Virus record (IMG/VR): IMGVR_UViG_3300025141_000157
Coordinates: 1-49,210 of that record
Strand: one strand, 5' to 3'
Length of the DNA stretch: 49,210 nucleotides
DNA from: a virus
Positions 31,595 to 38,738 of this stretch are shown piece by piece; positions within the stretch are counted from its first letter, which is position 1; each line of letters opens with the position of its first letter. Under the pieces are notes generated by a model. It ran no database searches and was not told the DNA's origin. It saw only the letters and a list, made by a program, of their open reading frames with translations. The translations under genes and the position numbers were made by a program.

Positions 31595-32682
31595 TATAAA
31601 CGTGAAATTTTTCTTAAAGAATCATGTCCTGCTTTATTAAAGCGTTTTTCCCAGAATTTAAGAAAGTTTTGTGGGGATGACAGGACCTTATTAGATAGGT
31701 TAGGTATTTTTATTGTTTCATCAGCAGAAAAATCTTTTAAGAAATCTTCATAGGTTACCGACCAGTTTTGTATGAGTTGGTCTAAAACCACATTCTTTAT
31801 CTCATCTATCGGGGTTTTTTTACCATCATAGTCTCTAACCCTATCTATTGTTTCCTGAGATAACTCAAAATCCTCGAAAAACTTTTCAGCACTAAAATTA
31901 TTAAGTCGTTTAGCGTAAGAGAAAGCTCTGGAAGTCTTTAAAAAGTCTACAAATTCTTCCTTAGAGGTAATATTTTTATTTCTTAATAAACCATAAACCT
32001 CAGATATTCTCGCATTAAGTTCAAAACTCAGATGTAGGTAAATCATAAACATCAACTCATCCCAATCATCCACAGCTCCCATCTTATTTAACATCTGAGT
32101 AAGGTTAGCAACCTGCTCAAAGTTTGGTTTCGCAGAATTACTTAATATTCTTTTGTAAAATTCATAAACATGAGTTAACTCATGAAATAAAATAGATTCG
32201 GCATAAGGTTTTATTTCGGAATTATAAAGTTCTACGAAAGAGCCATTCTCATAAGCAGACTGAGGAATATTTATCTCCATATTGATGATACCACCCACCA
32301 CTAAAGGGAATGTTTTACCATCATCAAAAGTAGCATCCACTAAATTAATCTCACTCGTATCAAAAGAAGCGGCGTCTATATAATCATCACCATTTCTTAT
32401 ACTTTCATCAGGCACAACATTTAATTTTAAGTTTAATTGTGGTTCAGCTAAGGGAAAATCTAAAAACTTATCATTAGAACTATTCCAACCCATAGAAACA
32501 GCTTTTGATTGGACATCGTCACCGGTGAAAAAAACTTCTGTATCTTCTGAAGATAATAACATTAACAACCCATCATTAATTACATCCGAAAAGGTATCAA
32601 CCCAAAACTCAATTGATTTTGGTACACCTAAGGCTTCTTTAATTAATCGTCTAGACTGTTTTTTTGTTATTATTAGTTTCAT
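31582..32682 (-). CDS. Leader-bearing HExxH protein, putative packaged metalloprotease
   Basis: The 366-residue product begins K-L-I-I-T-K-K-Q-S-R-R-L-I-K-E followed by A, a class A-like leader ending at I-K-E. At residues 167-171 it has H-E-L-T-H within I-L-F-H-E-L-T-H-V-Y-E-F, the zinc-binding helix of many metalloproteases. A later helix with F-E-L-N-A-R-I-S-E could supply a glutamate ligand. The rest is helical and charged and not recognised. TATTTATA lies exactly four bases before the ATG. If packaged, this would be a protease carried in the virion. The active-site reading is inference from one motif. Confidence 0.75.
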   Translation of the reverse strand: MKLIITKKQSRRLIKEALGVPKSIEFWVDTFSDVINDGLLMLLSSEDTEVFFTGDDVQSKAVSMGWNSSNDKFLDFPLAEPQLNLKLNVVPDESIRNGDDYIDAASFDTSEINLVDATFDDGKTFPLVVGGIINMEINIPQSAYENGSFVELYNSEIKPYAESILFHELTHVYEFYKRILSNSAKPNFEQVANLTQMLNKMGAVDDWDELMFMIYLHLSFELNARISEVYGLLRNKNITSKEEFVDFLKTSRAFSYAKRLNNFSAEKFFEDFELSQETIDRVRDYDGKKTPIDEIKNVVLDQLIQNWSVTYEDFLKDFSADETIKIPNLSNKVLSSPQNFLKFWEKRFNKAGHDSLRKISRLYSAI

Positions 32683-32686
32683 GGCC

Positions 32687-32694
32687 TATAAATA
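32687..32694 (-). promoter_or_regulatory. TATTTATA box, four bases before ATG
   Basis: On the minus strand TATTTATA, GGCC, ATG of the HExxH gene. It has the same register as the other leaderless candidates. Confidence 0.5.
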
Positions 32695-32702
32695 TCCATA
32701 TA

Positions 32703-34739
32703 CTATTGTTTCTCAATCAACTTAAACTTTTCTGTTGTTTTATTATAACTCATAGTATAGACCTGACCTTCACTTACAATATTCTTAAGTATTTGAGCGG
32801 CAATAAAATCTTCTACTTCGGATTGTATAGACCTTTTAAGTGGTCTAGCTCCGAATTTCTCATCATAACCAATCCTACAAATATGGTCTACAATGGAAGA
32901 ACCAAATTTAATGGTATATCCTTTTTCCACCAATCGAGAAGTCAAATGAGACAATTCTATTTTAACAATTTTCTTAATACTAGCTCTATCCAAAGACTCA
33001 AATATTATAATATCATCTAACCTATTAAGAAATTCTGGGTTAAAGGTATTTTTAAGAGATTTTGAAATTATCGTCCTAACTCTTTCTTTATCAGTTTGTT
33101 GGGATGCTTTGGTGGTGAACCCTAAACCATTACTAAAATCCTGTGAATTTTTAACACCGATATTAGAGGTCATCATTATTAATGTATTCTTAAAATTTAT
33201 TTTTCTTCCAGAAGCATCAGTAACGTAACCATCATCTAAAATCTGTAATAGAATATTAAATATTTCACGATGACCCTTCTCTATTTCATCAAAAAGAATT
33301 AAAGAATAAGGATTTTGTCTAACTTTTTCCGTAAACTGACCCCCCTCATTATAACCCACATATCCAGGAGGAGAACCTATTAATCGTGAAACAGAGTGTT
33401 TTTCTTGGTACTCAGACATATCTACCCTAATCATAGATTCTTCAGAACCGAACATTAATTCAGCTAATTTTTTTGCTAAGTGTGTTTTCCCCACACCAGT
33501 AGGGCCTAGACAAATAAAAGAACCAATAGGTTTATCTAATTCCTTAATACCAACTGAATTTCTTCTAACCGATTTTACAATGGTATCTATGGCCTTATCT
33601 TGCCCCACAACACTCTTTTTTAAATGCTTATCCAAATTAAGAAGATTCTTTTTCTCGTTTTGATTCATTCTACTTAAAGGAATCTTTGTTATTTTAGAAA
33701 CCACCGACATTATATTTTCTACGGTAACAGGGATTTTATGTAAAGACTGTTTCTCTTCCCAGTTCTGAGTTAGAGTCTTTAGTTTAGTTGTTAACTTACG
33801 CTCCTTATCCCTCAGGTCAGCAGCTTTTTCATAGTCTTGAGATTTAACAACATCAATCTTCTCCTTTTTTAAAGTACTAATTTCAGTTCTTAATTTTTCT
33901 AAAGCTTTCGGGGTTTTAACATCTATTTGGACCATCGAACCTACCTCATCCATAATATCTATAGCTTTATCTGGAAATGCTCTATCACTAATATATCTAT
34001 CTGCCAACTTTACACATAATTCCACACAATCCTCATTATATGTCACATTATGGTGATTTTCATAAACATGTTTTATATTTTCCAAGATTTCTATAGTTTC
34101 ATTTAATGAAGGTGGTTCGATAGTCACTTTTTGAAATCTTCTCTCTAAAGCACCGTCCTTCTCAATCTTCTCACGATATTCATCCATTGTTGTTGCACCA
34201 ATACACTGGACTTCCCCCCTAGCTAATGGTGGTTTAAATATATTAGCGGCATCCAGGTTACCAGAAGAATTACCAGTACCAACCACCGTATGTATTTCAT
34301 CAATGAAAATAATAACATCTTTATTTTCTCTTAATTCATCTATAATTGCTTTCATTCTTTCTTCGAATTGCCCACGATACTTAGTTCCAGCAACTAACGA
34401 AGAAAGTTCTAAAAGCACTATTCTTTTATTAAGTAGTTTTCTGGGACACTCACCTTTGTGAATCATTGTCGCTAACATTTCTACCACAGAAGTTTTACCA
34501 GCCCCAGGTTCCCCAATGAGAACTGGATTGTTCTTTTTACGTCTCGCAAGAATCTGTACAATTCTTTTTACCTCATCATCTCTACCGATAACAGGGTCTA
34601 ATCTATTTTTTGCTGCGAGAGCAGTTAAATCACGTGAAAAATTATCTAAAATTGGTGTACCACTTTCACTGTTTGGTTGTGTAGGTTCTTCTTTCCCACT
34701 AATTTCTTCCATATCGGAATCCGCACTAAAATCTATCAT
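32703..34739 (-). CDS. ClpC-like AAA+ unfoldase lacking the N-terminal Clp domain
   Basis: The 678-residue product has two AAA+ domains. The first has G-E-P-G-A-G-K-T at about residues 76-83 and I-F-I-D-E-I-H. The second has G-P-T-G-V-G-K-T and I-L-F-D-E-I-E-K. Between them is a UVR-like helix (Y-E-K-A-A-D-L-R-D-K-E), which points to ClpC rather than ClpB. Residues 1-30 are an acidic linker in place of the roughly 140-residue Clp N domain, so adaptor binding may be altered. L-G-F at residues 539-541 sits where ClpC carries its ClpP-docking loop, so use of host ClpP is possible. It diverges from dnaK. A near-consensus promoter (TTG, 19 bases, TAAATTTA) lies upstream on the minus strand. Confidence 0.9.
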   Translation of the reverse strand: MIDFSADSDMEEISGKEEPTQPNSESGTPILDNFSRDLTALAAKNRLDPVIGRDDEVKRIVQILARRKKNNPVLIGEPGAGKTSVVEMLATMIHKGECPRKLLNKRIVLLELSSLVAGTKYRGQFEERMKAIIDELRENKDVIIFIDEIHTVVGTGNSSGNLDAANIFKPPLARGEVQCIGATTMDEYREKIEKDGALERRFQKVTIEPPSLNETIEILENIKHVYENHHNVTYNEDCVELCVKLADRYISDRAFPDKAIDIMDEVGSMVQIDVKTPKALEKLRTEISTLKKEKIDVVKSQDYEKAADLRDKERKLTTKLKTLTQNWEEKQSLHKIPVTVENIMSVVSKITKIPLSRMNQNEKKNLLNLDKHLKKSVVGQDKAIDTIVKSVRRNSVGIKELDKPIGSFICLGPTGVGKTHLAKKLAELMFGSEESMIRVDMSEYQEKHSVSRLIGSPPGYVGYNEGGQFTEKVRQNPYSLILFDEIEKGHREIFNILLQILDDGYVTDASGRKINFKNTLIMMTSNIGVKNSQDFSNGLGFTTKASQQTDKERVRTIISKSLKNTFNPEFLNRLDDIIIFESLDRASIKKIVKIELSHLTSRLVEKGYTIKFGSSIVDHICRIGYDEKFGARPLKRSIQSEVEDFIAAQILKNIVSEGQVYTMSYNKTTEKFKLIEKQ

Positions 34740-34752
34740 ATTCTTTTTTATT

Positions 34753-34782
34753 TAAATTTACTATATTTCTTATAAGAATCAA
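34753..34782 (-). promoter_or_regulatory. Near-consensus host-type promoter for the ClpC-like gene
   Basis: On the minus strand TTG (34782-34780), 19 bases, TAAATTTA (34760-34753), 13 bases before the ATG. The last base of the -7 box departs from TAnnTTTG. Confidence 0.45.
34767..34778. repeat. 12-bp perfect palindrome in the ClpC promoter spacer
   Basis: TTCTTATAAGAA is self-complementary and lies between the -33 and -7 boxes of the proposed ClpC promoter. It could be an operator or simply AT-rich symmetry. Confidence 0.5.
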
Positions 34783-34786
34783 CCAC

Positions 34787-34799
34787 TGACAAAATGTCA
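34787..34799. promoter_or_regulatory. Dyad operator candidate 1, TGACA-N3-TGTCA
   Basis: TGACA, AAA, TGTCA is a perfect dyad next to the -33 box of the ClpC promoter. Its centre is about 20 bases, two helical turns, from a second dyad with the same core. Confidence 0.5.
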
Positions 34800-34805
34800 C
34801 ACGTT

Positions 34806-34821
34806 ATGTCAGGTTTGACAT
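34806..34821. promoter_or_regulatory. Dyad operator candidate 2, ATGTCA-N4-TGACAT
   Basis: ATGTCA, GGTT, TGACAT is a perfect six-base dyad that overlaps the -33 TTTG of the dnaK promoter. It has the same TGTCA/TGACA half-sites as the first dyad, in inverted order. Confidence 0.5.
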
Positions 34822-34845
34822 CCAAGTTATTATTTATTACCTTTG
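34814..34845 (+). promoter_or_regulatory. Bacteroidota-type promoter for dnaK
   Basis: TTTG (34814-34817), 20 bases, TACCTTTG (34838-34845). It matches the consensus fully. The transcript would have a 5' leader of about 65-70 bases before the ATG at 34919. Confidence 0.75.
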
Positions 34846-34918
34846 GTACAGTAATTGTACTACAAAACTAATGAAAATAATTTCATAAACAAATAAAAAA
34901 AAAGAAAATTAATTAAAA

Positions 34919-36796
34919 ATGGCAAAAGTAATTGGAATTGATTTAGGAACCACGAATTCGTGTGTTTCTGTGGTAGAGGGTGGAAACCCAGAAATAATTG
35001 TAAATTCAGAAGGGAAAAGAACCACACCTTCTATAGTATCTTTTAAAGGGGGAGACCGTAGTGTTGGGGACCCAGCAAAAAGACAAGCGGTTACAAACCC
35101 AGAAAATACTGTGTATTCAGTAAAAAGATTTATTGGGAGTAAATTTAGCGAAATTAGTAAGGACGCAAAGAAAATGCCTTACTCAGTAGTTAAAGGAACA
35201 AAAGATATTGTAACCATAAAAGTAAATGATAAAAAATATGTACCCCAAGAAATATCAGCGGTCGTATTACAAAATCTAAAAAAGACAGCGGAAGACTATC
35301 TGGGTGAAAAAGTTACAGACGCAGTAATTACTGTACCAGCCTACTTCAACGACGAACAAAGAAACGCAACTAAAGAAGCGGGAGAGATAGCTGGACTAAA
35401 CGTGTTAAGAATCATCAACGAACCAACAGCAGCAGCACTAGCTTATGGAATGGATAAACAAAATAAAGACATGACTGTTGCGGTATATGATTTAGGTGGT
35501 GGTACATTCGACGTATCAATCCTAGAGTTAGGTGATGGAGTTTTTGAGGTTAAATCAACTAACGGTGATACTCATTTAGGTGGTGATAATTTTGATGAAA
35601 AGATTATTGAGTGGTTACTCGAGGAATTTAAAACAGAGAATGGGATGGACCTATCTAGTGACCCAGCAGCACTACAAAGACTAAGAGAGGCAGCTGAAAA
35701 AGCAAAAGTAGAACTATCCAACTCAAACACAACAGAGATTAACTTACCTTATATTACTGCTGATAGTACTGGACCTAAACACTTAGTTCGTAATTTATCG
35801 AGAGCAAAGTTTGAGTCTATGGTAGAGGATTTGGTTAAGAAGAGTTTAACACCATGTAGGAAAGCATTAAAAGACGCGGGATTAAAAGCAACCCAAATTG
35901 ACGAGATTCTTTTAGTGGGTGGTTCTACTAGAATTCCAGCTGTACAAGAAGCGGTGGAAAACCTATTTAAGAAAAAACCATCAAAAGGAGTTAACCCAGA
36001 TGAGGTGGTAGCAATGGGAGCAGCAATCCAAGGTGGTGTACTGGCAGGGGATGTTAATGACGTTCTTTTATTAGATGTTACACCACTATCTTTAGGTATC
36101 GAGACAATGGGACAAGTAATGACAAAGTTAATAGATGCAAACACAACAATCCCTACATCTAAAAGTCAAGTATTCTCAACAGCAGTCGACAACCAACCAG
36201 CAGTAGACATACACGTACTTCAAGGGGAAAGACCTATGGCGGGAGATAATAGAACATTAGGCAAGTTCCAACTAACGGATATCCCACCATCACCAAGAGG
36301 AATCCCACAAGTTGAAGTGACTTTTGATATTGACGCAAATGGTATTATAGATGTTAAAGCAGTAGATAAAGGAACTGGTAAACAACAAAATATTAAAATT
36401 GAGTCTGGTAGTAGTTTGTCTGACGAGGAGATAGAAAGAATGAGACAAGAAGCTGAAGCAAATTCTGAAGCGGATGCACAAAAACTGGAGAAAATTCAAA
36501 AGTTGAATGAAGCCGACTCACTAATGTTCCAAACTGAAAAACAGATAAAGGAGTTTGGAGATAAACTAGAAGATGCAGATAAATCACGTTTAGAAAATAC
36601 AATTAAAGAACTTAGAGATGTCTGTAAAGAAGAAGATATGGAAGGTGTGGAGGACTTAACTGAAAAGTTAAATAGTACTTGGCAAGAAATTAGTACTAAA
36701 TTATATGAAGCTACGGAACCAGAAGCAACTGAGGATGGTGTACAAGATAACCCAGAAGACTCTGCAACAGATGTAGAATATGAGGAGGTAAAGTAA
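34919..36796 (+). CDS. dnaK: DnaK (Hsp70) chaperone
   Basis: The 625-residue product is a full-length DnaK. It starts [17 protein letters not shown] and has the [10 protein letters not shown] phosphate-site region, the [12 protein letters not shown] loop and [12 protein letters not shown]. The linker [13 protein letters not shown] leads to a complete substrate-binding domain and helical lid. It ends V-E-Y-E-E-V-K, close to the usual D-V-x-F/Y-E-E-V-K end. The protein binds unfolded segments in an ATP cycle and normally needs DnaJ and GrpE, neither of which is in the window. Host acquisition is likely, given its closeness to bacterial DnaK. A terminator follows. Confidence 0.98.
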   Translation: MAKVIGIDLGTTNSCVSVVEGGNPEIIVNSEGKRTTPSIVSFKGGDRSVGDPAKRQAVTNPENTVYSVKRFIGSKFSEISKDAKKMPYSVVKGTKDIVTIKVNDKKYVPQEISAVVLQNLKKTAEDYLGEKVTDAVITVPAYFNDEQRNATKEAGEIAGLNVLRIINEPTAAALAYGMDKQNKDMTVAVYDLGGGTFDVSILELGDGVFEVKSTNGDTHLGGDNFDEKIIEWLLEEFKTENGMDLSSDPAALQRLREAAEKAKVELSNSNTTEINLPYITADSTGPKHLVRNLSRAKFESMVEDLVKKSLTPCRKALKDAGLKATQIDEILLVGGSTRIPAVQEAVENLFKKKPSKGVNPDEVVAMGAAIQGGVLAGDVNDVLLLDVTPLSLGIETMGQVMTKLIDANTTIPTSKSQVFSTAVDNQPAVDIHVLQGERPMAGDNRTLGKFQLTDIPPSPRGIPQVEVTFDIDANGIIDVKAVDKGTGKQQNIKIESGSSLSDEEIERMRQEAEANSEADAQKLEKIQKLNEADSLMFQTEKQIKEFGDKLEDADKSRLENTIKELRDVCKEEDMEGVEDLTEKLNSTWQEISTKLYEATEPEATEDGVQDNPEDSATDVEYEEVK

Positions 36797-36804
36797 ATTA
36801 GTTA

Positions 36805-36835
36805 AATGAAAGGAAACAAAGAGTTTCCTTTCATT
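36805..36835 (+). terminator. Intrinsic terminator after dnaK
   Basis: A 13-base stem, AATGAAAGGAAAC with GTTTCCTTTCATT across AAAGA, is followed by ATTTTTATTT. It isolates dnaK from the glutaredoxin gene. Confidence 0.85.
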
Positions 36836-36840
36836 ATTTT

Positions 36841-36848
36841 TATTTATA
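36841..36848 (+). promoter_or_regulatory. TATTTATA box upstream of glutaredoxin
   Basis: The box lies 21 bases before the ATG at 36870, directly after the dnaK terminator. An A-rich stretch precedes the start. Confidence 0.45.
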
Positions 36849-36869
36849 AATTTTAAAAAAAAAAGAATT

Positions 36870-37304
36870 ATGTTTAAATTATATACAAACCCAACATGTC
36901 ACTATTGTCATAGAATTAAAGACCAACTCGATAAAGCAGAAATGGAGTATGAAGAAATAGTAGCTAAAGATAATGAAGAAGAGTGGAATGAATTAGTTAG
37001 AATTACAGGTATTGGTATGACCCCTACAATTGTAATGCAAGAAGAGATTTGGTTACCTAATAGAGATTTCAGAACACCGGATGAATTAATAGGTAAAATT
37101 AATCACTTTAAAACTTCACCTATGAGAACTTTAAAGTTTGAGGAGAGAATTGACCAACTCCACAATACAGTTAAAAACCTAACACTATTGTTAAATCAAA
37201 TGAACCAAACTATCCAACAACTTAATAGTAAAGTCCCAACCCAACCACCAATTAATAGTGGTCCAGGACAACCCCAAGTACAAGCTGCACAGAATCAACA
37301 ATAA
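36870..37304 (+). CDS. Glutaredoxin with coiled-coil and proline/glutamine tail
   Basis: The first 75 or so residues form a glutaredoxin: F-K-L-Y-T-N-P-T-C-H-Y-C-H with cysteines at 10 and 13, and G-M-T-P-T-I-V with the cis-proline. Residues 85-125 add a heptad-like helix rich in leucine and asparagine (I-D-Q-L-H-N-T-V-K-N-L-T-L-L-L-N-Q-M). A proline/glutamine tail follows (T-Q-P-P-I-N-S-G-P-G-Q-P-Q). Standard glutaredoxins stop near 85 residues, so the extension is added, perhaps for oligomerisation or virion attachment. The TATTTATA box places it with late genes. Redox control of the cysteine-rich giant is one possible role. Confidence 0.9.
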   Translation: MFKLYTNPTCHYCHRIKDQLDKAEMEYEEIVAKDNEEEWNELVRITGIGMTPTIVMQEEIWLPNRDFRTPDELIGKINHFKTSPMRTLKFEERIDQLHNTVKNLTLLLNQMNQTIQQLNSKVPTQPPINSGPGQPQVQAAQNQQ

Positions 37305-37305
37305 A

Positions 37306-37551
37306 ATGGCTATTAAGAAAGAAAAAATAGTGGGTAAATTAATTCTAAACGAATACGATTCATCGAATTTAAAAAGTTCAGAATATAATACCACCACTAG
37401 TGAATTAATTGTGGAGTTTAAAAAAGGTGGCAAATACTCATATGAGAAGGTACCAATCAAAGTATTTACACAAATGAGGTTGGCAGAAAGTCAAGGTTCC
37501 TACTTTTCTAAAAACATTTCTAAAAGTTACAAATATAAAAAATTGTCATAG
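37306..37551 (+). CDS. KTSC-domain protein
   Basis: I choose the ATG at 37306, one base after the glutaredoxin stop, over an in-frame GTG at 37258 inside the upstream gene. The 81-residue product fits the KTSC pattern: Y-D-S-S-N-L near residue 20, L-I-V-E-F-K-K-G-G-K-Y-S-Y-E-K-V-P, then A-E-S-Q-G-S-Y-F-S-K-N-I-S. KTSC domains occur alone or fused to other domains in phages and bacteria; their exact role is not settled. It is probably co-transcribed with glutaredoxin. Confidence 0.85.
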   Translation: MAIKKEKIVGKLILNEYDSSNLKSSEYNTTTSELIVEFKKGGKYSYEKVPIKVFTQMRLAESQGSYFSKNISKSYKYKKLS

Positions 37552-37565
37552 ACCTTTCTTACCTA

Positions 37566-37573
37566 TATTTATA
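37566..37573 (+). promoter_or_regulatory. TATTTATA box, four bases before ATG
   Basis: TATTTATA, GTAT, ATG at 37578. It is one of four TATTTATA cases with exactly this register. Confidence 0.5.
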
Positions 37574-37577
37574 GTAT

Positions 37578-38321
37578 ATGGGAAGTACAAACAAAAATAT
37601 TATAAGTAGCTTTAATATACAAGAAGAACTTAATCCTGATATTTGGTATTATGATGGCGAAAGCTATAAAATGAAACCAGAAATTAGGATTTCGTTATTA
37701 GATATAGTGAAAGATTATGTGGGGTTCGTTGATGTAGAACTAGATATTGACGACGTAACCCTAACAGGGTCACTATCCAACTTCAACTGGTCCGAATTCT
37801 CGGATGTAGATTTACACATACTTATGGATTTTGAAAATACCGACCAATTACTTAAAAAGTATTTGGATAGTAGAAGGATTATATGGAATTCTTTACGGGA
37901 TGTAACAGTTAAAGGTTTTGATGTGGAGATATATGTACAAGATAATAGTGAAGCACATTTTGCTAGTGGTGTGTACTCCGTACTATATAATGAATGGATT
38001 GTAGAACCCCAAGAAGAAGAAGTGTCTATAGATTCTAAAAAAATTCTTAGCAAAGCTAAAAACTGGATGTCACAAATAGATAAGTTCGAAGTAAACTCAA
38101 ACAGGGAAGACCCTTTAACAGTTCTGGATAGTATTCAGAGGTTTAAAGATAAAATAAAAAAATATCGAGGAAGTGGTTTAAAAGATAAGGGTGAATACTC
38201 TTATGAAAATTTAACATTTAAATTTTTACGTAGAAATGGGTACCTAAAAAAATTAAATGACGTTAGAAATTCACTAATAGATAAAAATCTTACATTAGAT
38301 GAAAATGTTTCTCGTATTTAA
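37578..38321 (+). CDS. Nucleotidyltransferase-like protein with leader
   Basis: The 247-residue product begins G-S-T-N-K-N-I-I-S-S-F-N-I-Q-E followed by E, a leader ending at I-Q-E. Residues 64-79 read G-S-L-S-N-F-N-W-S-E-F-S-D-V-D-L, which fits the G-S-x(n)-S-D-x-D-[L/I] metal site of polymerase beta-type nucleotidyltransferases. A third acidic residue in F-D-V-E-I-Y near 117 is in the right place. The C-terminal half is helical and basic. Substrate is unknown; relatives transfer nucleotides to tRNA, proteins or small molecules. If packaged, it could act on host molecules at the start of infection. TATTTATA four bases before the ATG predicts a leaderless message. Confidence 0.75.
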   Translation: MGSTNKNIISSFNIQEELNPDIWYYDGESYKMKPEIRISLLDIVKDYVGFVDVELDIDDVTLTGSLSNFNWSEFSDVDLHILMDFENTDQLLKKYLDSRRIIWNSLRDVTVKGFDVEIYVQDNSEAHFASGVYSVLYNEWIVEPQEEEVSIDSKKILSKAKNWMSQIDKFEVNSNREDPLTVLDSIQRFKDKIKKYRGSGLKDKGEYSYENLTFKFLRRNGYLKKLNDVRNSLIDKNLTLDENVSRI

Positions 38322-38324
38322 GTA

Positions 38325-38332
38325 TATTTATA
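38325..38332 (+). promoter_or_regulatory. TATTTATA box upstream of the 119-residue protein
   Basis: The box lies 19 bases before the ATG at 38352, followed by repeated AAT sequence. Confidence 0.45.
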
Positions 38333-38351
38333 AATAAATAAATAATTAATT

Positions 38352-38711
38352 ATGGCTGGAGGAAATTACGGAGGAAGCTCGTTACCAACGACACCAGTAC
38401 CAGGAGCTGCTTTAGTAAGCGGTAACAAGACTGTGTATAAGAATTTTAAATGCACTACTGCTTTAGATGGTACTAGTTTTGTATATGATGATGTTACAAT
38501 CACAATGCCCACGGATGGTACACCAGTAGAAATGGTGATAAGTCCAGCAAAAGTAACAACCGTTACCGGAGCAGTGGTTTTTTTATGCTACAACTGTAGT
38601 TGTAATGACATCATGAGTGGTACCACCGCACCGTCAGCGGTGAATTATTCTGGAGCATCAGCACCTATGTGGAAACCCGTTATAATAGGTGGTGATGGAT
38701 TAAATAGTTAA
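38352..38711 (+). CDS. Small beta-rich protein, possible virion surface component
   Basis: The 119-residue product starts A-G-G-N-Y-G-G-S-S-L-P-T-T-P-V-P-G-A and continues with beta-type strands (D-D-V-T-I-T-M-P-T-D-G-T-P-V-E-M-V-I). A C-Y-N-C-S-C-N motif lies near residue 80. Serine, glycine and threonine dominate and there are few charges, as in phage decoration or fibre tip proteins. I do not recognise a family. It stands between leader genes and the acidic protein, in late-type context with a TATTTATA box. Confidence 0.7.
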   Translation: MAGGNYGGSSLPTTPVPGAALVSGNKTVYKNFKCTTALDGTSFVYDDVTITMPTDGTPVEMVISPAKVTTVTGAVVFLCYNCSCNDIMSGTTAPSAVNYSGASAPMWKPVIIGGDGLNS

Positions 38712-38738
38712 AATAAATTAAAATTAAAAAAAAATAAA

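Noticed and set aside
37258-37305. GTG start for the KTSC protein
   Set aside because: It lies inside the glutaredoxin gene; the ATG at 37306 directly after that stop gives a complete KTSC domain.
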